Below, piece after piece: positions 9,901-16,919 of a stretch of DNA of 64,000 bases (position 1 is the first letter of the stretch; each line of letters starts with the position of its first letter). Source of the stretch: Salinigranum marinum. GTDB lineage: Archaea; Halobacteriota; Halobacteria; Halobacteriales; Haloferacaceae. The notes under the pieces are model-generated. The model searched no databases and had not been told where the DNA came from. It saw only the letters and a program-made list of their open reading frames with translations. The stretch covers positions 62,001 to 126,000 of the forward strand of contig NZ_CP100464.1 in NCBI RefSeq assembly GCF_024228675.1. Reading direction: 5' to 3'. Made by a program: the position numbers and the translations under genes.

Positions 9901-10974
9901 CGTGCCACCGATCTGTTCAGGTGTATCGGGACGATGTCGCTGCCGACGTTCCTCTTCGGATGTCCCGAGGAGGGTCGCCGCGAACTCCTGCTTGAACGCA
10001 CTCCACATCCCGGTCGTCCCCATCTTGAGGTTCCGCTTGTGGTGTTCGGCCTCCTTCGTCCAGTCGTGCTTCGGGGAGAAGATGACCTGATAGACGAACG
10101 GCTCGTCGGTCCCGAGCGCCTGTTCGAGGAGCACTGTCAGCGGCGATCGATATGCATCCTCGCTGTCGAGGGTCACCTCACTGAATCGCGAGAGAAGCGT
10201 CATCCAGTCGTTGTTCTTCGTCTCGACGCCGCTCCACCGTGCCATTGCAGGGGTCATCTGAGCCTGCTCAACCACTACTGAGTCGGTCGACGGGACTGCC
10301 TCGTCGAGTACCTCGAATCCGTCGAGTTGGCCGAGTTCGTCGATTCCCTCGAATGCCGCGAGCTGATTGGTTCCCGGCGGTGGTGCTCCAGGCGGGTCGA
10401 ACACGTCGACAACTGAAAACGGGACAATCTCGAATCGGAACGCTTCGGGATACATCGCCCGGACGTTCGCCGCGAGATGTTCGAACGCTTCGGGCTCGTA
10501 CGGCCGGACGCCGAGGTAGAAATCGAACCGCTGAGTCGACCGCGGTTTGTGAATCAGGAACTCGAAGGTGAGGTGTGTATTGATGAACGAGACGCGCCGT
10601 TCAAGTCCGAACGGGAGTCGACGTCCGCTCCCCGCCCGATACAGCCCGTAGAGCGCCTTGACGACGTGTCCGGGCGTGACCTGTGCACGTGCTGGCGTGA
10701 TCTTGATGAACGGCCTCGTCGTTGATTCAGGAACGGACTCGATTTCTTCCTCCTGAAACGTATCGGACTCGTCGTGAGTCACACTCACGTCCGATTCTGA
10801 CCGTAACTGTGCGTCGACAGCGTTGCCGTCGACGCTCGAATCAGATTCCTGTAACCGAGCAGCGAGTGCAGCTCTGATTTCGTCGTCCTCTACAGTTGGG
10901 AGGCGACCTTGACGACTCGTCGTCTCCCTTCGAGATCTTCGAGAAGGCGGTGCTTGAGGGTCAGCATCGCTCAC
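6907..10974 (-). CDS. VirD4/HerA-like conjugative coupling ATPase
   Basis: A 1355-aa protein. After an acidic disordered N-terminus comes an alpha/beta region, then a P-loop ATPase with Walker A ATTGSGKTTAM around residue 540 and Walker B LIIDEAAP near 815, spaced as in the FtsK/HerA/VirD4 group. About residues 990-1130 are a Ser/Thr/Asp-rich linker. A C-terminal winged helix (FLRDVIKGLNGELEGYDLTQSMTTI) and a last 120-residue domain (EVVTNIRPDLMIKHYDDLASFDGVRKMWVV) that resembles a restriction-nuclease-like fold follow. VirD4-type proteins bring DNA to the secretion channel. No obvious N-terminal membrane anchor is seen, unlike bacterial VirD4. The gene is separated from the VirB4 operon by cargo genes. 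Confidence 0.75.
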   Translation of the reverse strand: MSDADPQAPPSRRSRRETTSRQGRLPTVEDDEIRAALAARLQESDSSVDGNAVDAQLRSESDVSVTHDESDTFQEEEIESVPESTTRPFIKITPARAQVTPGHVVKALYGLYRAGSGRRLPFGLERRVSFINTHLTFEFLIHKPRSTQRFDFYLGVRPYEPEAFEHLAANVRAMYPEAFRFEIVPFSVVDVFDPPGAPPPGTNQLAAFEGIDELGQLDGFEVLDEAVPSTDSVVVEQAQMTPAMARWSGVETKNNDWMTLLSRFSEVTLDSEDAYRSPLTVLLEQALGTDEPFVYQVIFSPKHDWTKEAEHHKRNLKMGTTGMWSAFKQEFAATLLGTSEEERRQRHRPDTPEQIGGTISGPDASGQSTQHSRMGQIDLKQPAVTFDVSLRAAGDTAVINGITGAFTALSGPYYGIEGDALGPSDREYQCLTEATFGRAGFRDRFTDATPIIVASPDELANFVTVPSTGALPKPSRGASGGAPDVRSPLTATDEELLGQFNTGMCIGEAETASPSRPNIPIRLTAGQLVHHIIRAATTGSGKTTAMINDGLTAYDELDGPIFIFDKKGGSMCAEYKRAHFHRFGDLDDIVHLPVPGPNGELPAFPFFDIRPQLAAGLSRESAVQEKVDRYNELLTYVLGEEQHNQAFVAQEILSNLIVALFDPVHGEDAFAISDLLAAATRMQTDHRIPEVSDPELHATLTRHFHAEERRFATSIDAVMNRITKLKERDFIWRMLNFVPEWNDDIDAYVENQMLFDLHELLDSKKVVLIDTGELRPASSNLFTVLLLDYLWSWVRLRKRMTRDVTDSAEGYCVNLIIDEAAPIMQASLVRDEMIPDAREFALAFELIVHFPEQVKRDALDTRAYKEILRNINTKLIGKLAVDDELATTLFHEELDTIELSNRVASLPRGEWLAQLPDTGFMTDTPELVTLKPLPIPLGHSDSDAPVDAGTYSPDADVTYREADALQWSRTRFSYCLVPGVNSPPDAAQRAARYGTGSLNSDAIRSESASDSTTSDSSHSNDTTPSHSTEADSSTDPTASLAGSPASEDDLSHGERADDHSGGASNEYGTVLGTGTATPSPSTPPPDASTDSAADPSTDDGSATTDGPAQGTPAAKESHSLTLAEQQFLRDVIKGLNGELEGYDLTQSMTTIRNGVDGEIDEDRLVEMGYLELQSVNTRKYYYVTPAGQDAVDRTIYSGRNNGDPFEKTVHKVYVEYTARHLRNQGLLVETYYEPMAGGMIFDVAAFLPGDGDGRTLAVIAEVVTNIRPDLMIKHYDDLASFDGVRKMWVVPHTDVAHEIIRVLADAGRLQTVPHRDVENYARLSEQAFENPREWRFVGGRNLVRMVDRTDGEVDR

Positions 10975-11138
10975 AGTTCGCTACCTCTCGGCGCAACTGT
11001 CGGTTGCGGCTTCCTCGGTTCGGCTGGTGGTCTGTCCCTCGGCACTGACGGATCGTGGGCACAATCACAACTCATGGAATCGGTAGAGGGATGGTGTCTG
11101 TGAACGAGAATTCGACGCAAGGCGGCTGTCTGGCGTAT

Positions 11139-11528
11139 TCACCCGGCGATGAATTCAAGGACAGAGATGAGCGCACCCAGTCCGAAGTACGCAACGACCA
11201 TCGCCCCGCCACCGATGGTGAGCTTCATCCCAGTCTCTGAGCGCTGGGAATTGTTGCGAGCAGTCAGCCACACGATGAATCCCAGCACTAACACGGTGAG
11301 TCCCGCGTACTGAAGCGTGATGTAGAGGACGTTGTACAGGTTGCCGAGGATCGCCTCCCACCCGTCAGTCGAACCGCCGCCGCCCCCGGTCGGCTGCGCA
11401 GCTGCCACCCCGGTGAAGAGCGCCAGTCCGAGGAGAACGGCGATGGAGATGGTCTCGAAGCTCACGACTGCCTTTAGACGAGCGAGGGGAGCCTGATCAT
11501 ACTCGGTGACGTGTTTTGCTGTCATCAC
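11139..11528 (-). CDS. VirB2/TrbC-like two-helix membrane protein, paralogue 1
   Basis: A 129-aa protein. Residues about 22-47 form a signal peptide-like helix ending VAAAQ, followed by a glycine-rich loop (GGGGG). Two membrane helices follow: YAGLTVLVLGFIVWLTA and a glycine-rich TIGGGAMVVAYFGLGALISVLEFIAG, joined by a short charged loop. Size, signal peptide and helix pair are those of VirB2/TrbC-type pilins, though this is inference from layout. Two other proteins in the window (19443-19946 and 23655-23933) share the same helix pattern with an aromatic/Trp at the end of helix 1, Arg-rich loop, GG at the start of helix 2 and a D/E-LL-x-YV-x-G-like end. All three genes have the same palindrome upstream. 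Confidence 0.6.
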   Translation of the reverse strand: MMTAKHVTEYDQAPLARLKAVVSFETISIAVLLGLALFTGVAAAQPTGGGGGSTDGWEAILGNLYNVLYITLQYAGLTVLVLGFIVWLTARNNSQRSETGMKLTIGGGAMVVAYFGLGALISVLEFIAG

Positions 11529-11586
11529 GAGTCAGCCGTTGGCGAGAGGAGGTATTTGTTGTTTCAATTATACGTATAGCGCACCT

Positions 11587-11601
11587 GTACGCACTGCGTA
11601 C
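11587..11601. promoter_or_regulatory. Palindrome copy 1 upstream of pilin-like gene
   Basis: GTACGCACTGCGTAC is a perfect palindrome about a central base. It lies 59 bases before the start of the gene ending at 11528. A further GTACGC half-site follows directly. Identical palindromes occur at 19992-20006 and 24070-24084, each upstream of a paralogue of the same membrane protein. This is best read as an operator shared by a small regulon. Confidence 0.7.
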
Positions 11602-11700
11602 CTGTACGCGAAACGCAACATCCGTGAGCTTATCATGGAGGTGCGGTCGTTGTGGGTCGTAATTGGGTCATACTTAAGACAGTCTACAACTCTGATGCAA

Positions 11701-11733
11701 TCGACTGGTAGCCGCGGTCCCCCGACTGGTAGC
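11701..11733. repeat. Spaced 12-bp direct repeat before the 11812 gene
   Basis: CGACTGGTAGCC occurs at 11701-11712 and 11722-11733, 21 bases apart start to start, or two helical turns. This spacing puts both copies on one face of the helix and suggests a regulator site for the small gene that starts at 11812. The role is inferred. Confidence 0.4.
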
Positions 11734-11811
11734 CCAAACATAGGTAGACCGCAATATGGAATCCAAGAATCCATCTGACGACCTCACGTTCTCGCGGAGG
11801 CTGTCGAACCG

Positions 11812-12075
11812 ATGAGCAGGAAGTCGATCCCCGTCAGCGAAAAGACGCGTGATCGCCTGCTCGCGTACAGCAATCGAAAGCTCCTCGAAGACCAGTCCTA
11901 CGACGACGCCGTGAACGAACTGCTGGACTGGCTCGAATTCCCCACGGCGGATGAGATCTACGAGAACTACGACGTCATCTGGGATGTCGTTCCTCGATTA
12001 AGAGAAAGTGAGACAGAACAGAATGGATTCGTCCCGTCCGTACGGGCCGAACCGGCCGTCGTTCGCGACGATTGA
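11812..12075 (+). CDS. Small VapB-like/DUF7557-type protein
   Basis: An 87-aa acidic protein beginning SRKSIPVSEKTRDRLLAYSNRKLLEDQSYDDAVNELLDW. This N-terminal strand followed by two helices is the pattern of haloarchaeal antitoxin-like proteins of the ribbon-helix-helix or VapB-like kind. The remaining 45 residues are not conserved in any way I recognise. No PIN-domain toxin gene follows, and the next 500 bases (12076-12609) contain no gene that I can support, so the protein appears as an orphan. It may act as a regulator. Confidence 0.6.
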   Translation: MSRKSIPVSEKTRDRLLAYSNRKLLEDQSYDDAVNELLDWLEFPTADEIYENYDVIWDVVPRLRESETEQNGFVPSVRAEPAVVRDD

Positions 12076-12609
12076 CTCGGTGAGCGTGGGGACTCGGGCA
12101 GATGAGTGAGAACTGCGTTAATGACGTCAAAGTTCAGTGGATCATCGTGTACGGACCGGGCGAAACGACCTCTTTGTCCGGTTGAGGTGACGCTGACGTT
12201 CGTCAGTTATCCGCACCGTGGTTCGCTTCGTCGAGGCCAATATTACAGGATGTATGCACCAGGGGTCTGGATCGTTTCTCTGCGGTAATTGGTCGGAAGA
12301 TTGGATATATCTCGATGAATCGGTCACCTCAGTCGGGACGTCTCACCCGACTAAGCATGTCCCAATCTATGCACATTGCGGCTCGTGACGACCTGACGAT
12401 GTGCATACGTCTCCATTGGTGAATACATGGACGCCGGACCCCTGGAGGTTAGGTTCAAACGCGATATTGGATGGCCATCGATTATTCTAAAAATCTCTCC
12501 AAGAGCAAACAACCGGCATCGATGGGGATTGAGCCAGTCGGAGTGGTGACCGCCGTTGCTGGGGAACGCAGTCCGTGAAATAGAAGACCTGTGCGTAGAG
12601 TGACGTGCC
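12076..12609. other. Gene-free stretch
   Basis: Between the small VapB-like gene and the end of the helicase gene I see only short, unconvincing frames. No tRNA, insertion sequence end or strong repeat was found by eye. Confidence 0.4.
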
Positions 12610-15600
12610 TTAGCGGTCGTCGTAGTCGCGGTACGGGCAGTCCCAGCGGAAGTCGCACTCGGCGCACGTCGCCTCGTCGGGGAGGTCCTCGTCCTCCATC
12701 TCCGACCAGGAGTTCGTCCGCCGGGCGTGTTCGAGGTCGTGGATGGTCGCCTCGAAGTGGTCGATCGCGTCCTCGACCTCGGCGCTGGTGAAGTCCAGTT
12801 CGAGGCACGTGTCCTCGGGGTCGTCCTCACCGAGGAAGTACAGCAGCGCGCTGTCGGGGAGTTCGCCCTCTTTCTCAGCGTACAGGCCCGCGTACACGAG
12901 GAGCTGTTCGCGGTAGTCGGCGAGGTACCCGTCGCCGGGTTCGGGTCGCTGGCTCGCCTTGTAGTCGCAGAGCTTCGTCCGACCGTCGTCGTCGGTGATC
13001 ACGTCGGCGACCCCCGTCAGGAGGAACGCACCGGCGTTCCGGCGAAGCTTACACTCGGTGTCGACCACCTTCGGGTAGAGGTCGGGCCCGATGGTCCGGT
13101 TGAACCGAGCCACGTGCTCGAACACCGCGTCGACCGCCCGACTCCCCATCGGCATGATCCGCTGGTCGCGGAGCGCCTCGACGACACTGTCGAACTCCTC
13201 TCGAAGGGCCTTCGTGCTCGGTGGTGACCCGCCCGCGACGCCGTCGACGTCGCCGTTGTAGTAGCGGTGCGCCCAGTCGAGGGTCTGGTGGACCGCCATC
13301 CCGGCGAACAGTTGGGTGCCGCTCCCGGCCGCGAAGCCGTGTTCCTGCAGCATCCCGTACTGCCGTTTGCACCGGTTGAACGACAGTCCGTCACCGACGA
13401 TGCTGTACGTCCGCCGCACGTCGTCGTCCGTCACGGGCCCGACGGTCGCGCCTGCAGGCGCCAATGAGGTGCCCCGGTCCAGTCGTTGGTCGTCGGAGAA
13501 CCACGACTCCTCGAGTGGGATGCCAGCGTCCGCTCCGAGCGACGGCACCACGGTGCGGCCGTCGGCGGGCCGGAGGTAGTAGTTGGCTCCCAGGAGGACG
13601 AGGTTGTCCTTCGCCCGCGAGTGAGCGACGTAGAACTGGCGAATCAGGTCTCGTTCGGCACGGGTTGGGACGTCGACTGGCGGCGTTCGCTCGGTGAACG
13701 GACTGAACACGTCCGCGATTTTCGGCAGCGGGTCGCCGTCGTCGTCGCGATCGAACGTGTCGTCGGGCAACCGTCCGAGTGAGGCAACGAAGACCACAGG
13801 GAACTCCAGCCCTTTCGCCTGGTGTACCGTCATCACCTGGACGTGCCCGTCGGGGAGCGCGTCGTGTGGGTCCTCGGGGTCGTCGAGGGCGACCGTGTCG
13901 AGGTACCGACAGAAGGTCCAGTAGAAATCACTCAGGAACCCAACGGAGACGGTGTCGTAGTCGTCGTGGGGAGTCCGAGTGAGCTGGCGGTTCTGCGTGA
14001 GGCCGCGCGCGATGCCCTCGAACGACTCGGTGAGCTGGCTCAGCTTTCCGAGGCGTTTCGTTCGGTCGACGTCCGGGTCGGTTTCCGTCCACGTCGAGAA
14101 CGGTTTGTGCGACCGCAGCCGGTTGTAGAGGTCGACCAACGAGAGGTTCACGACCTCGCCGTCCGGTGTGTCGGCCACGCGGCGAGCGACCTCCTCGATG
14201 TACGCCTCGAGTTCGGTCGCGTCGTGGCGGTCGATCACGCGGTCGAGCGTGTCGCACCACTCCGGGAGCTTGTTCCCGACGCCGTCGTAGGGGAACACGG
14301 AGTCGTCGGCCCACTGGAGTTCGGGGTCGAGACACCGAGCCAGCGCCGCGAGCATCGCCTGGATCTCCTCCTGCTGGAGGAACCCCTTGTTGCGCGGGTT
14401 GTGCACGGGGATGCCACGCGCCTCGAGGGCACGGACACACTCACCGACGAATGTTCGACTCTCGTAGTACGGCCAGTACTCGCGCGTACTGTGTGCCAGC
14501 AGTGCGACCTGGCTGAAGTCCTGAATGTACCCCGACGTGTACGCGTCTTCGACTTGGGCCGCGAACGCCGTTGCGGCCTCTGCCTTCGTGTCCTCCTTGA
14601 GGAGGTGCACACTTGAGTGGTCGACAGGGCTTCGGAACGCCTCCATTGGCCGCTTTCCGGGAGCTCGGGCTCCCGGCGCCGTCATCACCGGGTGCTCCCC
14701 GATGTGACGGTTCGCCCACGCGACGATTTCTGGTCGCGAGCGGTAGTTCCAGTGGAGCTGTGCCGTCTCCACCCGCTCGACGTCGATGCCGAGGTAGTCC
14801 GCGATCCGCTCGGGGAACTCGATCAGACAGTCGACGGTCCCGCCGCGGAACCGGTAGAGCGCTTGGTCGTCGTCGCCGACCACCATCAGCGTCGGCTCCT
14901 CGTCGGCCATCAGCTCCGCCAAGCGGAAGTAGATGGCCTCTTGGAGCGGGTTCGCGTCCTGATACTCGTCGACAGCGATACACTGCAGTGGGGGATGGTC
15001 GCGGTCGGGGTCGCCCCCCACGAAGCGCCGTCCGGCTTCAGTCTCGAGGAACTCGAGGAACCGCTCCTGCAGTCGCGCGAAGTCACAGCGCGACTCGTCG
15101 CGGAGCGTCTCGAGGTAGGCTCGGTACCCCTCCGCGAGCCGTTGAAACTCGGGGCGGTCCGAGGCGGCCAGCGCATCGACGTCAACCCGCAACTGCGAGA
15201 TGCGGTTGAACAGTTTCTTCGCGAGTGTGGCAGCTGTTCCCTTCGAACAGGTGCCGTCGTCGTTGAGGCCTCGGATGGTTCCTGCGAAGGTACCAGCGTC
15301 ACCGTCGGCGAGCACGTCGACGTACTCGCTGTGGCGCGCGATGAACATCGCCTGGGCGTCCGCGTCGAGGAGCTCGACGTTCTGGTAGTCCTCGTAGCGG
15401 AACTCCCGCATGATATCGCCCCACAGTCGGTGGCCCGTGCCGACGTACATCTCGTCGACCGAGAGGACGTCGGCGTAGCCGAGGGCGGTCAGCAGGGCTT
15501 CCAGACGCTGTTCGAGCGCCTTCGCGGCCTTCTTGGTGTACGTCGTGACGATGATGGCGCCCGGTGGGATGCCGTCCACGAGCAGTCCCTTCGCCGCGGT

Positions 15601-15816
15601 CGTCACGGTCACGGTACTTTTGCCGGACCCGGGGCCGGCGGTGAGATGGTACGGCCCTCCGGCGTTGAGGATGGCCGCCCGTTGGTCGTCGTCGAACGAC
15701 CAGTCCGGGTTTCCAGTCTGGGCCCTTCGGACCGCTTCGACGATCTCGAGGAACTCCTCCGCGTCGAGATCGCCTGGCGGTGTTTCAGGCCCAGGTCGTG
15801 GGTGTGGTTCTGTCAC
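12610..15816 (-). CDS. UvrD-type helicase fused to Fe-S PD-(D/E)XK nuclease
   Basis: A 1068-aa protein from GTG 15816, chosen because GGGGG stands about eight bases upstream and because longer starts would overlap the neighbour at 15923. Superfamily 1A helicase motifs are in order: DDQRAAILNAGG (Q motif), TAGPGSGKST (Walker A), IAVDEYQDANPLQ (motif II), VGDDDQALYRFRGG (III), QLHWNYRSRPEIV (IV), VMTVHQAKGLEFPVVFV (V) and LIRQFYVAHSRAKDNL (VI). The last 300 residues are a RecB-like nuclease with GVADVI, KLCDYKAS and a QLLVYAGLY motif. One Cys before it (SFNRCKRQ) and three at the very end (CAECDFRWDC) match the AddB/Cas4 type of 4Fe-4S cluster. It likely resects or destroys DNA ends in repair or defence. 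Confidence 0.9.
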   Translation of the reverse strand: MTEPHPRPGPETPPGDLDAEEFLEIVEAVRRAQTGNPDWSFDDDQRAAILNAGGPYHLTAGPGSGKSTVTVTTAAKGLLVDGIPPGAIIVTTYTKKAAKALEQRLEALLTALGYADVLSVDEMYVGTGHRLWGDIMREFRYEDYQNVELLDADAQAMFIARHSEYVDVLADGDAGTFAGTIRGLNDDGTCSKGTAATLAKKLFNRISQLRVDVDALAASDRPEFQRLAEGYRAYLETLRDESRCDFARLQERFLEFLETEAGRRFVGGDPDRDHPPLQCIAVDEYQDANPLQEAIYFRLAELMADEEPTLMVVGDDDQALYRFRGGTVDCLIEFPERIADYLGIDVERVETAQLHWNYRSRPEIVAWANRHIGEHPVMTAPGARAPGKRPMEAFRSPVDHSSVHLLKEDTKAEAATAFAAQVEDAYTSGYIQDFSQVALLAHSTREYWPYYESRTFVGECVRALEARGIPVHNPRNKGFLQQEEIQAMLAALARCLDPELQWADDSVFPYDGVGNKLPEWCDTLDRVIDRHDATELEAYIEEVARRVADTPDGEVVNLSLVDLYNRLRSHKPFSTWTETDPDVDRTKRLGKLSQLTESFEGIARGLTQNRQLTRTPHDDYDTVSVGFLSDFYWTFCRYLDTVALDDPEDPHDALPDGHVQVMTVHQAKGLEFPVVFVASLGRLPDDTFDRDDDGDPLPKIADVFSPFTERTPPVDVPTRAERDLIRQFYVAHSRAKDNLVLLGANYYLRPADGRTVVPSLGADAGIPLEESWFSDDQRLDRGTSLAPAGATVGPVTDDDVRRTYSIVGDGLSFNRCKRQYGMLQEHGFAAGSGTQLFAGMAVHQTLDWAHRYYNGDVDGVAGGSPPSTKALREEFDSVVEALRDQRIMPMGSRAVDAVFEHVARFNRTIGPDLYPKVVDTECKLRRNAGAFLLTGVADVITDDDGRTKLCDYKASQRPEPGDGYLADYREQLLVYAGLYAEKEGELPDSALLYFLGEDDPEDTCLELDFTSAEVEDAIDHFEATIHDLEHARRTNSWSEMEDEDLPDEATCAECDFRWDCPYRDYDDR

Positions 15817-15922
15817 GGTCGAACTGCCCCCATGTCGGGGGCGAGGCCCGCCGTCCGAGTCGAACGGACGTACTCCAAGCGGGTGGAAGGGTGACGGCAC
15901 CACTGCTGGATGCTCTCGCCGT

Positions 15923-16294
15923 CTACTCGACCACCCGCCAGTCATTCGTATCGCAGCAGGCACACGGCCTCGTGTCCGGCGCGTCTCGTCGGACTACGCC
16001 GCATCGTCGGCACTCCAGATTAGGACGCTTCGAGCGGAACGTGATTTCCTCGCCACGCGCGTACACGACAGTGGCGAGATGTGTGTCGCAGCGGAGGAGA
16101 ACGAGCGTCGTCCCCGCTACCTGTATGAGACGGGCCTCGGAGTACCGCTTGCCTTTGATGTCAACTCGGATTCCTTGGTGGAACCGGAACGCGAGTTCCG
16201 TGGCAAAGAAGTCCCCACGGCCGGTACGCTGAATAAACCGCTGGAGGGCGTGGTCCGAGACCTGGACTGTCGATCGACTGGTGTTGACGCTCAT
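15923..16294 (-). CDS. Small zinc-ribbon protein of unknown function
   Basis: A 123-aa protein. The N-terminal part (VQVSDHALQRFIQRTGRGDFFATELAFRFHQGIRV) followed by strands YSEARLIQVAGTTLVLLRCDTHLATVVYARGEE resembles the small RelE/BrnT/DUF4258-like fold. The C-terminus has a zinc ribbon, CRRCG then CACC, near residues 95-114. It is on the same strand as and 106 bases upstream of the helicase-nuclease gene, so may be co-transcribed with it. The function is unknown; an RNA- or DNA-binding accessory role is possible. Confidence 0.65.
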   Translation of the reverse strand: MSVNTSRSTVQVSDHALQRFIQRTGRGDFFATELAFRFHQGIRVDIKGKRYSEARLIQVAGTTLVLLRCDTHLATVVYARGEEITFRSKRPNLECRRCGVVRRDAPDTRPCACCDTNDWRVVE

Positions 16295-16593
16295 TGGGTC
16301 CCTCCCGCCTCGTCGGCGATGAGGTTCCCAGCGAACGCGAGCGATACCTCTATGTGGGTGTGGACGGTAGTCCTCATTGCTAGCTTCCGATTGCGGGCCG
16401 CGCCAACGGCCCGCGATTTTTGCGTGGGCACGCCAATGCCCACATGCCGACTCACTTCATCAGTCCACTCGGCGCGCCTCGATCCGGTCCGAGGGTACCC
16501 CGAATAGCCAACTGCTCCTCACACATGCCTATTGGCCCATTAGACATATAAACCTCTCGGTCGTTTCGACCTTGATGTGGGTCTCGAACCACT

Positions 16594-16767
16594 CTAGGAA
16601 TCTTCGAACTGAGCATGAGGACTAGTCCTGTGATGACTGCTACGATGGACGGCTAGCTAGAGATTGATTCTGTGCTTGTGATGAGCAACTAGAGGAACAT
16701 GGATCTAGAGACTAACTCTGTGTGCTGTGGTGACTGCTTGTGATGAGCAATTAGCTAGAGGAACTAG
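16594..16767. repeat. CTAG-rich, repeat-containing intergenic region
   Basis: Eight CTAG tetranucleotides fall within 174 bases, although CTAG is normally avoided in haloarchaeal DNA. The same part has a 16-base direct repeat, TGCTTGTGATGAGCAA, at 16673-16688 and 16735-16750, each followed by TAG and AGAGGAAC-like bases. The whole gap 16295-16919 is AT-rich and otherwise without genes; its right end should hold the promoter of the GHKL ATPase gene. A second CTAG-rich patch is at 48404-48503. Confidence 0.6.
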
Positions 16768-16919
16768 TTCTCTAAGAGGACAGATGCTAACAGAAGTACG
16801 CCTAATGGAGTTTTGTACAATACATTTATTAGCCCTGAGAGACGCTTCTCAACTAACGACTGCATATAGAACGAATGTATTGTCTCTAATAGACCATCAC
16901 AAGAAGCCACAACAGGTAA

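Noticed and set aside
14617-15894. Long plus-strand frame opposite the helicase gene
   Set aside because: It mirrors the codon bias of the helicase on the other strand, a usual artefact of GC-rich DNA.
15817-15963. N-terminal extension of the helicase-nuclease
   Set aside because: It would overlap the 15923 gene, is basic and low in acidic residues, and a GTG with a good ribosome site is at 15816.
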